Shown: one piece after another, positions 18,534-26,404 of the stretch
How the letters are laid out: each line of letters opens with the position of its first letter
Position numbering within the stretch: the stretch's first letter is position 1
NCBI GenBank assembly: GCA_947259225.1
Contig: CAMYLK010000010.1
Coordinates: 39,568-103,567 of the forward strand
From: an uncultured Desulfobulbaceae bacterium
GTDB lineage: Bacteria; Desulfobacterota; Desulfobulbia; Desulfobulbales; Desulfobulbaceae
DNA length: 64,000 nt
Direction of reading: 5' to 3'
The notes under the pieces: generated by a model
Database searches by the model: none
The model's input: only the letters and a program-made list of their open reading frames with translations
What the model was told of the DNA's origin: nothing
Position numbers and translations under genes: made by a program

Positions 18534-19557
18534 TCATTGCCTGGGCAAAATGACGCTAAAAATGGTTCCATGAGGAGAGTTATCTGAAATTTCCAATGAT
18601 CTTTCATGTGCTTCCACAAGCTTTTTAACAATGGCAAGGCCCAGTCCAGTACCCTCCTTTTTGCTGGTAAAAAATGGATCAAAAACTTTCGCTCTATGGT
18701 CATGCGAGATGCCACTACCATAATCGGCGACATCAATGACAATATTTTTCTTTGCCATGGAAGTTCGTATTGTTACTTTTTCCCCTTCCGAGGATGCCTG
18801 AACGGCATTCAGCGCAAAATTGATAATCATCTGTTCCATACGGATGGCATCGAATGTAACAGTTGGGAGGTCAGGGGAAAGCAAGATTTCAACTGTAACC
18901 CCCCTCTTTTGTACCGTCTCTGTCAATATATCCATACTCCTTTGAACTATTTCATTCAGTGTCCACGGGACAGTTGCAGCGTCAGTGGACTTGTAAAAAC
19001 GAGCATATATTCATCATTTTTTTTAGACGCTCCGTTTCACGTATGACGATGTCTAATTTTTCACGATACGGGTCACCCTGTTTAAATTTCTTTTGTAGTC
19101 GCTCAGCAAAACCGCTAATGGCAAAAAGCGGTGTTTTCATGTCATGGGCAACAGCGGCAAGTGACCTGCCCATTGTCGATAGGCTTTTGGCCTTCAATAG
19201 CTATTCATTGGTGACAGTCTCGCGGTCTTTCAGGACACCAATAAAGGCTGCAATAAAAATGTACAGTACCATCGACAGCATCCTGTCAAAATCAACTGGG
19301 GAAAAGCCCTGCCAGTGCAAATAAACAAATGGAATGCGGCAAATCGTAACCCCAATAGAAACTACCAGGGCACCACGCAGACCTAACCAAAAGCCCGCCA
19401 GGACAATTGGCAGGAAATAGAGGCCTACGATAAAAACATGGTAGTGGTGCTGGGTCTGATCGGTAAGGTAATGTAAGAGGCTGATACCTGACACCAGGAT
19501 TACAATGAGTAGAATTTTTGTTTTTCGGGACATATCTGTTTTGAATTCTCTCTTCAT
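18534..19557 (-). pseudogene. Membrane sensor histidine kinase, broken by TAG and a frameshift
   Basis: Three ORFs form one former gene. 19557-19201 encodes four membrane segments (about 118 residues). TAG at 19201-19203 interrupts, and the same frame continues as LLKAKSLSTMGRSLAAVAHDMKTPLFAISGF, the HisKA domain with its phospho-His (AHDMKTPL). That frame ends at a TGA near 18982; shifting by one base gives ARFYKSTDAATVPWTLNEIVQRSMDIL and joins the HATPase domain (NFALNAVQAS, DYGSGI, FDPFFTSKKEGTGLGLAIVKK), ending at 18534. Two independent lesions make this a pseudogene unless the assembly is wrong. No response regulator gene is adjacent. Confidence 0.82.
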
Positions 19558-19617
19558 TAAGTGTCAGGAGAACAACTCCACCTACCTGTCACAGATTAAG
19601 CTAAGGCCTTAAAATAA

Positions 19618-19690
19618 AGTCACCGATATGTGTGGTTTCTTTTTTGTTTTGAGTTTTGCGGCGGCTGTATTGCCCAAACTCGGAGGTATG
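19618..19690 (+). pseudogene. mgtE 3'-end fragment (72 bp repeat, copy B)
   Basis: Second copy of the last 72 bp of mgtE with one mismatch. It encodes the C-terminal residues MCGFFFVLSFAAAVLPKLGG in frame and then a stop (ATGTAG where mgtE has ATATAA). No other mgtE sequence is present around it. It lies directly before the convergent 3' end of the Kef-type antiporter. Confidence 0.9.
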
Positions 19691-19701
19691 TAGAAATATT
19701 C

Positions 19702-20862
19702 TTACGAAGTTCGGTATAACCAGTTACGAAGTAATATCGGAACGATGAGAGTTGTAATCAAGCTCATCAGTACCAAGGCTACGTAGGCTGGCTGTTCAAT
19801 TACACCACGATCAAGAGCTAGTAATGCAATTACCATGGCGACCTCACCACGAGGCGCCATCCCGACTCCGATAATCATGCTTTCTCTAATCGAAATACCT
19901 GTTACTCGTGCACTTACCCCACAGCCGAGAAATTTGGAGAAGAAAGCGACAAGTGTCAACACCCCTGCAAAAATTATAGTATCTGTATCTAAAGTGCGCA
20001 TGTCTGCAAGCACACCGAGTGAAACAAAAAAGACTGCTCCAAACGAAGCCCGTACGTATTCTGCGCCTATATGTATTGACCGACTCTTATTAACATGAAT
20101 ACCCTCGAAGACTACACCAGCAACAAAAGCACCTACGATTGCCGATAAACCAAGGTGCTCTGCAACCAGTGCATATACAAATGCCATTAGCAAGCCAAGG
20201 ACAAAGATGAACTCCGGAGATCGCTCAGCTAATGCTGAACTATCGACTTTGGTAATCAAACGGGAGAATATTTTTTGACCAAGCACTGCCCCAGCACTTA
20301 TAAACAGCACGGCTTTTACTGCCGTTAAAGCAATTGTAAACGGCACAATGATTCCTGTGCTGAGTTGATCTGTAAGGGATAAAATAAGTAAAGCCAGAAC
20401 ATCATCAATGACTGCTGCGCCAATAATAAGCTTGGCTTCTGGCGACTGAAGTCTACCCAGCTCGCGTAATGTATCGGCGGTTATAGCTATACTGGTAGCA
20501 CTCAAAACAACCCCAATCAACAATGCTCGGTTCGTTTCAAAGCCGAAACCACGTGCTGCCAGATATCCAGCAATCCAAGGTAATATTATACCGGCTAGTG
20601 CAATTATAAATGGGCGTACGCTTGCCAGATCTCGAATGCGAAACTCCAAGCCTACAACGAACAGAAGTATTATGGCACCTAAATGAGCTATATTAGAAAC
20701 AAATGTTGTGTAGGTAATCCAGCCAAGGAGACTAGGGCCGACAAGTAAGCCAATTATTATTTGTCCAACGACTGCGGGCTGACGCACAAGTCCGGACAAT
20801 AAATGACCGGCAAGGCCGACAGCCAACAGTAGGCTCATCTGAAATTCTATTGATTCGCTCAT
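19702..20862 (-). CDS. Cation:proton antiporter, Kef/CPA2 membrane domain
   Basis: Inner-membrane Na+/H+ or K+/H+ exchanger. Its 386 residues form about 11-12 membrane segments. The CPA2 core is recognisable as IIGAAVIDDVLALLILSL (the conserved aspartate pair region) and GVGMAPRGEVAMVIALLAL. It lacks a C-terminal TrkA-N/RCK domain, unlike KefB/KefC, so ligand gating is not expected. It is the last gene of a five-gene minus-strand cluster starting with the RimB-like protease at 23724; the gap to the ABM gene is 53 bp. Confidence 0.87.
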   Translation of the reverse strand: MSESIEFQMSLLLAVGLAGHLLSGLVRQPAVVGQIIIGLLVGPSLLGWITYTTFVSNIAHLGAIILLFVVGLEFRIRDLASVRPFIIALAGIILPWIAGYLAARGFGFETNRALLIGVVLSATSIAITADTLRELGRLQSPEAKLIIGAAVIDDVLALLILSLTDQLSTGIIVPFTIALTAVKAVLFISAGAVLGQKIFSRLITKVDSSALAERSPEFIFVLGLLMAFVYALVAEHLGLSAIVGAFVAGVVFEGIHVNKSRSIHIGAEYVRASFGAVFFVSLGVLADMRTLDTDTIIFAGVLTLVAFFSKFLGCGVSARVTGISIRESMIIGVGMAPRGEVAMVIALLALDRGVIEQPAYVALVLMSLITTLIVPILLRNWLYRTS

Positions 20863-20915
20863 TCAATCAAGGCCATCAGACAGTAAATTACGCTGGATAG
20901 TGAAAGAACCTGGTT

Positions 20916-21209
20916 TCAGAAGTTTTCTGATTTATAAACATCAAAAATAGTTTTTTCTCCTATGATGGTGTCAATTCTTCCCTGAAGCTTTTTCACCTCT
21001 TTTCTTTCCATCCATTTTTTCCAATGATTTTCCGTTTTCCATTCACTGATGACAATATTATCGACGGAATCATTAATGTTAGTGAAGGTAGCTCTTGATA
21101 TAAAACCTTTCTGCTTTTTTGCGTGTTTGCGAAGTTTTCCCAGAAGATCAATGAGTTTATCATTATTTTGAATATTAAAAACCCGTTTGCTGATTACTGT
21201 GACTGACAT
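20916..21209 (-). CDS. Antibiotic biosynthesis monooxygenase (ABM) domain protein
   Basis: A 97-residue ferredoxin-like alpha/beta barrel protein. Features supporting ABM are SVTVISKRVFNI, the KQKGFISRATFTNINDSVDNIVISEWKTENHWKKWMERKEV pattern, and the short length. Family members are heme-degrading (IsdG-like), quinol monooxygenase-like, or of unknown function. Which applies cannot be read from this sequence. It sits between the AspA-like hydrolase and the antiporter on the same strand. Confidence 0.7.
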   Translation of the reverse strand: MSVTVISKRVFNIQNNDKLIDLLGKLRKHAKKQKGFISRATFTNINDSVDNIVISEWKTENHWKKWMERKEVKKLQGRIDTIIGEKTIFDVYKSENF

Positions 21210-21257
21210 AAATTCCCCTCTGGTTGTAATTGATTGTTAATAATGAGGTACTTATAC

Positions 21258-22304
21258 TTATGTAACCGGTGGTTCATTTTTGAGTTCAGAGACATTACCT
21301 TCGATATGTTTCTCCTGAAATCCTTCTACCTGCTGATGGGCTTCAACGAGATCCTCGAACCGGGCAAGATGAAAAATTGCTTCACCTTCGTGGATCAAGG
21401 GTGTTTCTGTTCTACCGATAATAATACCGCTAAATGGTGCTTCAACTCGAGTCACTTCTTCTCCATATAGGTCATCAACCAGGGCCAGCAGGTCTCCCTT
21501 TCGCATTTTATTTCCCAATGGCTTTAATATTCGAAGCATACCACTTGCAGGTGCTCTGACCCATGAACTGGAACGTGCCTCTACAGGCTCTGTAGTAGAA
21601 CGTTTCTTTCTGGTTTTTGGGAGCATACCTAAAAACCGTAAAACATTGACCACACCTTTAACTCCAGCCCTGATACTCATCTCATCAAATCTTAATGCTT
21701 CACCGGCTTCATAAAGCAATACAGGCACTCCCATCTCGGAAGCAACTTCACGTAAAGAACCGTCGCGCTCAACGGAGTTCAATATAACCGGAGTACCGAA
21801 TGCCTTTGCTAATAAACGAGTCTCATCATTTTCCAGATTAGCACGGATTTGAGGGAGATTGGAACGGTGAATTGCACCAGTATGAAGATCAATCCCGTGA
21901 GTGCATTGTGATACTATTTCATCTATAAAAAATCTTGCTATACGAGCAGCAAGAGACCCTTTTTCCGATCCTGGAAAACTTCGATTAAGATCCCTTCTGT
22001 CTGGAAGGTATCGGCTATGATGTATCAACCCATAAAGATTTACAGCTGGGACAGCTATGAGTGTACCGCGAAGTCGTGACAGGGATGGTAATTGAAGAAT
22101 ACGCCTAATTATCTCCACACCATTAAGTTCATCCCCATGGAGGGCAGCACAAATAAATAGTCTTGGCCCATCTTTTTTGCCCCGGATGATGTGAACCGGC
22201 ATACTGATTGGTGTATGGGTGTAGAGCTTGGGCAGAGGTAGTCCTATGATTCTACGAGTCCCTGGCGCAATAATTTCACCATTGATCCGCAACTCAGAAT
22301 CCAT
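21258..22304 (-). CDS. AstE/AspA-family deacylase (succinylglutamate desuccinylase-like)
   Basis: Zinc carboxypeptidase-like hydrolase of the succinylglutamate desuccinylase/aspartoacylase family. Zinc ligands are in ALHGDELNGVE and a later His in THGIDLHTGAIHRSNLPQIRANL. The C-terminal 100 residues form a barrel-sandwich-like domain (VRAPASGMLRILKPLGNKMRKGDLLALVDD). The track starts at 22382 inside rimK; I choose ATG 22304 (MDSELRING) because it lies 4 bp after the rimK stop with AAAGG eight bases before it, giving 348 residues. The link to rimK suggests it may act on an amino-acyl or glutamyl product. That is inference. Confidence 0.82.
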   Translation of the reverse strand: MDSELRINGEIIAPGTRRIIGLPLPKLYTHTPISMPVHIIRGKKDGPRLFICAALHGDELNGVEIIRRILQLPSLSRLRGTLIAVPAVNLYGLIHHSRYLPDRRDLNRSFPGSEKGSLAARIARFFIDEIVSQCTHGIDLHTGAIHRSNLPQIRANLENDETRLLAKAFGTPVILNSVERDGSLREVASEMGVPVLLYEAGEALRFDEMSIRAGVKGVVNVLRFLGMLPKTRKKRSTTEPVEARSSSWVRAPASGMLRILKPLGNKMRKGDLLALVDDLYGEEVTRVEAPFSGIIIGRTETPLIHEGEAIFHLARFEDLVEAHQQVEGFQEKHIEGNVSELKNEPPVT

Positions 22305-22308
22305 GTAA

Positions 22309-23229
22309 TTAACCTTTACCCTTGGTACTGGTTCGGCTTTTCTTTCCTGCAGTGGCTTTGACCTGTTTTTCAGTATACTCAATTATCAATTTTGCCACGT
22401 CTTTTCCTGTTGCAGTCTCAACACCCTCTAAGCCAGGAGAAGAGTTTACCTCCATTACAAGAGGTCCATGATTTGACCTGAGGATATCTACCCCGCAAAC
22501 GTTCAAGCCCATAACTTTCGCCGCCCGTATAGCCGTTGCACGCTCCTGTGGATTTATTTTTGCGAGACTTGCCGTTCCGCCACGATGCAGGTTTGATCGA
22601 AATTCGCCCTCAGGTCCCTTCCTTTTCATTGCAGCAACTACCTTCCCATTCACAACAAAACATCTTATATCAGTGCCGGATGATTCTTTAATGTATTCCT
22701 GGACCATAATGTTAACACTCAAGCCCATAAACGCCTGTATAACACTTTCAGCTGCTTTTTTTGTTTCGGCAAGAACAACTCCGATCCCCTGTGTGCCTTC
22801 AAGAAGTTTAATAACCAGAGGTGCTCCACCAACTTCTTGAATTAGATCTTCAATGTCTCCGGGATTTCTTGCAAATCCTGTGACTGGTAACCCAATGTTT
22901 TTCCTTGCAAGCAACTGCATGGACCTGAGCTTGTCCCGCGACCGTGTAATGGCAACCGACTCATTTAGAGGGTACACCCCCATCATTTCAAACTGTCTGA
23001 GAACAGCAGTTCCATAAAAAGTTACAGATGCGCCTATTCTGGGAATAACAGCATCAAAACCTTCAAGGCTCTCTCCCTGGTACTTCATGGTAGGTTTCAA
23101 TGATGTAATATTCATGTAACATTTCAGGACATTTATGATTTTGACTTCATGTCCCCGCTCTTTGGCTGCTTCCACAATACGCCTTGTTGAATAAAGTTTA
23201 GGATTGCGGGATAAAATTGCTAATTTCAT
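22309..23229 (-). CDS. rimK: RimK-family ATP-grasp glutamate ligase
   Basis: ATP-dependent alpha-L-glutamate ligase. In E. coli and Pseudomonas RimK adds glutamates to the C-terminus of ribosomal protein S6 and can make poly-alpha-glutamate. The 306 residues match. Visible features are the N-terminal preATP-grasp region ([22 protein letters not shown]), the ATP-grasp lid [11 protein letters not shown], and metal/nucleotide-binding [31 protein letters not shown]. It follows the RimB-like protease gene by 24 bp and precedes the AspA-like gene by 4 bp, forming a tight three-gene unit. Confidence 0.9.
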   Translation of the reverse strand: MKLAILSRNPKLYSTRRIVEAAKERGHEVKIINVLKCYMNITSLKPTMKYQGESLEGFDAVIPRIGASVTFYGTAVLRQFEMMGVYPLNESVAITRSRDKLRSMQLLARKNIGLPVTGFARNPGDIEDLIQEVGGAPLVIKLLEGTQGIGVVLAETKKAAESVIQAFMGLSVNIMVQEYIKESSGTDIRCFVVNGKVVAAMKRKGPEGEFRSNLHRGGTASLAKINPQERATAIRAAKVMGLNVCGVDILRSNHGPLVMEVNSSPGLEGVETATGKDVAKLIIEYTEKQVKATAGKKSRTSTKGKG

Positions 23230-23253
23230 GTTTTCTCTCCTGTTGAAGCAATT

Positions 23254-23724
23254 CTATTTCTTCCTTCTATGCTCCAACTTCTTTTTTCCTAATAAGTATG
23301 ATGCCTGTGGATCAACCTGAAAACGTCCAGCCATACCGGTTCTCCCCAGCAACATCCGAAAACGCATTGTGTCCCGATTTGTCAGGGTCATCTCAACTGG
23401 AAAAATATGGAACCCCAAAGCTACATTAGTACGAATTACAAGGCGGCTTTCCTTGTGCCCCCCAGAGTCTGTTACTATACGTTCATCAATTACATCTGAT
23501 ACACATTCCACGACAGTGTCTACACGCCTTTGTCGTGGGTGTATACCAAAACGCACACGCTGAATGCCGTTTTCCTCAAAAGGCTCCAGATAAAAAGCAT
23601 GTAAAGCTGAAGACCTTGCACCCGTGTCTATTTTACATTTTATATGCTTTATGCCGAGATCCGGTAACGAAGCCCATTCTCGCCAGCCGACAAGGTTTAT
23701 ATTTTCAATATCTTTTTGCATCAC
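23254..23724 (-). CDS. RimB-like putative ATP-dependent zinc protease (retropepsin-like)
   Basis: A 156-residue protein of the family annotated as ATP-dependent zinc protease (RimB in Pseudomonas). The diagnostic [14 protein letters not shown] motif resembles the DTG active-site loop of retropepsin-like proteases. Other conserved parts are [14 protein letters not shown], the [14 protein letters not shown] stretch and [16 protein letters not shown]. In Pseudomonas RimB works with RimK on S6 modification. Here it is the first gene of the minus-strand cluster, divergent from mscS across about 200 bp. Confidence 0.85.
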   Translation of the reverse strand: MMQKDIENINLVGWREWASLPDLGIKHIKCKIDTGARSSALHAFYLEPFEENGIQRVRFGIHPRQRRVDTVVECVSDVIDERIVTDSGGHKESRLVIRTNVALGFHIFPVEMTLTNRDTMRFRMLLGRTGMAGRFQVDPQASYLLGKKKLEHRRKK

Positions 23725-23921
23725 AAGATTTTAATAGTGGTAATAGATAAAAAATCAATGTTGTTTTCAGTATAACAAATGTCTATTCGTACATGGGACT
23801 GTAAAATGTCAACATAAAATTATAACGATGATTAATTTGTATGAGATGTTGTTGAAAATTAATGGTAATAATTGTTCAAGAAATTCAGAGTTTAAGTATC
23901 ATATATCAATGAGGAAGCTGT

Positions 23922-24809
23922 ATGGACTATAATAGCATTTTATCCAGATTGGCTGAAATAACTGTGCAGCCTTTATTTAAAGTAGCTGGTACAGAAGTTA
24001 CACTGTTTTCTATTTTTCTCTTCTTGTTTATCATTGCTGCGACTTTCTTAATATCTTCAATCCTCCAGCGTGCGTTAAAGAAGTCTCTCGCTTCTAAATT
24101 TTCCAGTAAACTTGGAACGCTCGCTGCTATACTTAGGCTAGTCCACTACACGGTACTTGTTGTTGGTTTCGGAATAGCCCTGCAAACGGTCGGCATTAGT
24201 CTCAGTACACTTTTTGCCGCTGGAGCAATTTTTGCCATTGCGATTGGATTCGCTATGCAGAATGTAATGCAGAACTTTGTTTCTGGAATAATATTGCTTG
24301 CTGAGCGAAGCATTAAACCAGGGGATATTATAGAAGTTGAAGGGGTTGTTGTTAAGGTGATAGACATGGGAATACGTACAACTGTTGTACGTACCTGGAG
24401 GGAAGAAGACCTCATCATGCCCAACTCTGTTTTTTCTCAATCAACAGTTAAAAATTTTACCCTGCGCGATAACCTTTTCCGCCTCGGTGTCGAAGTAGGA
24501 GTTACCTATGACTCTGACATGAAACAAGTTATGGCAGTACTTGAGAAAACAGCCCTTGAACAAACCTGGGGCTCTAAAAATGCAGAACCTCGAGTGCTTC
24601 TTCGGGATTTTGGAGATTCAGCTGTTATTTTTGGCACCTATCTCAATGTTGATGACCCTTGGAAGCAAAGAACTTACATGTCGGAATTACGAAAAGCAAT
24701 TTGGTTTGCTTTTAAAGAGGCTGATATCACAATCGCGTTTAACCAAATGGATGTACATTTTGACCCTCCGGTAAGTGATGCAATAGCAAGCCTTCGTAAA
24801 GTCGTATGA
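23922..24809 (+). CDS. Small-conductance mechanosensitive channel, MscS family
   Basis: Heptameric inner-membrane channel that opens under hypo-osmotic stress. Its 295 residues have N-terminal membrane helices, the pore helix TM3 with the Gly/Ala pattern (TLFAAGAIFAIAIGFAMQNVMQNFVSGI), then the beta domain (ERSIKPGDIIEVEGVVVKVIDMGIRTTVVRTWREEDLIMPNS) and an alpha/beta C-terminus. It starts a two-gene unit with the CorA/ZntB gene 20 bp downstream. It is transcribed divergently from the RimB-RimK cluster, so both promoters lie in 23725-23921. Confidence 0.9.
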   Translation: MDYNSILSRLAEITVQPLFKVAGTEVTLFSIFLFLFIIAATFLISSILQRALKKSLASKFSSKLGTLAAILRLVHYTVLVVGFGIALQTVGISLSTLFAAGAIFAIAIGFAMQNVMQNFVSGIILLAERSIKPGDIIEVEGVVVKVIDMGIRTTVVRTWREEDLIMPNSVFSQSTVKNFTLRDNLFRLGVEVGVTYDSDMKQVMAVLEKTALEQTWGSKNAEPRVLLRDFGDSAVIFGTYLNVDDPWKQRTYMSELRKAIWFAFKEADITIAFNQMDVHFDPPVSDAIASLRKVV

Positions 24810-24829
24810 TTTGAGACGAGGAGAAAACA

Positions 24830-25801
24830 ATGGAACAGTCTGGACTAATTCACGGTTTTATTCTTGATGGGAAAGGCGGCGGGCAGGAAATCGGCTGGGA
24901 AGATTTAAAAATTTGGTCACCGGAGAATGGTCCTCTTTGGCTTCATTTTGATTATACAAGTGAAAATGCAACCAACTGGATTCAGCATGAAGGCGATCTT
25001 GATGAAGTGCCAGCTGCAGCCCTGCTTACGGAGGAAACACGACCAAGAACTACAGTGCTTGAGGATGGTACCATGATAGCTTTACGTGGTGTGAACCTTA
25101 ATCCGGGTTCCGACCCGGAGGATATGGTCTCTATAAGGTTATGGGTAGAGGAGAACAGGATTATAAGCACAAGGAAGAGACCTTTGCTTTCCGCTCGACA
25201 CCTTGCCGAAAGTATACAAAACAACAAGGGACCAAAGACAACCGGAGAGCTCATTGTCAATTTGACAGACATGTTAACGGACAGAATGGAAGATACTATA
25301 GAAAGCATTGAAGACAGGTTGGCAGAATTGGAAGAACAAATCATGGACAGCGGAGGTTATGAGCTTCGCAACACTCTCTCCAATATTCGCCGGGAAGCAA
25401 TTATGCTCCGACGTTACCTGGCACCTCAGCGTGAAGCACTTGTAAAACTACATTCAGAACACATTCCATGGTTGAACACTGATAACAGAATAAAAACCAG
25501 AGAAGTAACTGACAAGTTAGTTCGATACCTTGAAGACCTCGATTCGGTTCGGGACAGGGCTGCTGTAACTCAAGAGGAACTTATCAATCGTATCTCAGAA
25601 CAAATGAATACGAGGATGTATGTACTGTCTCTCGTTGCGGCGGTATTCCTGCCACTTAGTTTCCTCACCGGTCTCTTGGGTATCAATGTAGGCGGCATTC
25701 CTGGTGCAAATAACAACTGGTCATTCCTGACTGTTGTACTGTTGATGATAGGAGTTGCAATTATTGAGATTATTCTTTTCAAAAGAAAAAAATGGTTATA
25801 A
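24830..25801 (+). CDS. CorA/ZntB-family divalent metal transporter
   Basis: Pentameric divalent-cation channel. Its 323 residues have a large cytoplasmic N-terminal domain, a long stalk helix (EDTIESIEDRLAELEEQIMD...LRRYLAPQREALVKLH) and two C-terminal membrane helices. The loop reads GLLGINVGGIPGANN: GIN replaces the GMN of classical CorA, and the following GGIPG is typical of ZntB-like proteins. Zn2+ or Mg2+ transport is therefore possible, with ZntB the better guess. A good RBS (GAGGAGAAAAC) precedes the ATG. Confidence 0.88.
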   Translation: MEQSGLIHGFILDGKGGGQEIGWEDLKIWSPENGPLWLHFDYTSENATNWIQHEGDLDEVPAAALLTEETRPRTTVLEDGTMIALRGVNLNPGSDPEDMVSIRLWVEENRIISTRKRPLLSARHLAESIQNNKGPKTTGELIVNLTDMLTDRMEDTIESIEDRLAELEEQIMDSGGYELRNTLSNIRREAIMLRRYLAPQREALVKLHSEHIPWLNTDNRIKTREVTDKLVRYLEDLDSVRDRAAVTQEELINRISEQMNTRMYVLSLVAAVFLPLSFLTGLLGINVGGIPGANNNWSFLTVVLLMIGVAIIEIILFKRKKWL

Positions 25802-25861
25802 TGGGATTACCAGTACACACCTCAACCAAATAGCAATTCCTCTCGAGTTGACCTTATCTGC

Positions 25862-25966
25862 GAGTATACGTAACAAGGAATTTTAACAAATTGTTAAATG
25901 CTTTTGATACGTATACTTACGGAGTATACACTCGCTCTGCTAACCAACAAATTAGTTCGTATACTC
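25862..25966. repeat. Cluster of palindromes in a convergent intergenic gap
   Basis: Within 105 bp GTATAC occurs four times (25864, 25911, 25924, 25959). GAGTATACG (25862-25870) is inverted as CGTATACTC (25958-25966), and TTTAACAA-A-TTGTTAAA (25882-25898) is a perfect 8 bp palindrome. The cluster lies between the 3' ends of two convergent genes, where promoter operators are not expected. No gene was seen in 25802-26100. Confidence 0.6.
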
Positions 25967-26100
25967 AGTAACAATTTACAACATGTCTGGATTCAGATGA
26001 ATGGCATGTCAGAAAAGATCAAAGGCTATCTGGTAAATTGTCAGGTGGGATTCAGATTATTCCAATTTATCATCCTTCAGCAATATCGAGAAAGTTAAGG

Positions 26101-26382
26101 TTAACCGAGTTTCACTGACCTGTTCGCAATCTTTTTGTCACCACCGACAACCCACTCAATTTCAATTTCAAGCTTCTTTTTCGACCTTCGCTTGCCGTCC
26201 TCTCTTTCGGCCTTTATCTCCAGCTCCACATTATCTGGAATTTTAAGCTTTACTGTCTTGTTCCCCTGCTTGAGCACAACTTTCTGCTGATCAATTTTAT
26301 CGGCCAGCTCCCTTAAAAAGGATGAAACACTCTTGATGTCCCTTTTTTCCTCGCTCTTGAACAGTATGGTTTCTCTTCCCAT
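26101..26382 (-). CDS. Amphi-Trp domain protein
   Basis: A 93-residue highly charged protein of the amphi-Trp family, named for a C-terminal amphipathic strand with a conserved Trp. Here this is KKLEIEIEWVVGGDKK, preceded by the typical FLRELADKIDQQKVVLKQGNKTVKLKIPDNVELEIKAE. Function is unknown. The ATG is preceded by AGGATTGTC. It lies 22 bp downstream of pepN on the same strand. Confidence 0.75.
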   Translation of the reverse strand: MGRETILFKSEEKRDIKSVSSFLRELADKIDQQKVVLKQGNKTVKLKIPDNVELEIKAEREDGKRRSKKKLEIEIEWVVGGDKKIANRSVKLG

Positions 26383-26404
26383 GACAATCCTCCGATAAAA
26401 GAAG

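Noticed and set aside
19201-19203. Amber codon as pyrrolysine
   Set aside because: A second, independent frameshift lies in the same gene, and the site is in a linker before HisKA with no known Pyl family.
25862-25966. Integron attC site or origin of replication
   Set aside because: GTTAAAT matches a core-site consensus by chance only; no paired RYYYAAC site, cassette or integrase is present, and no DnaA-box cluster was seen.
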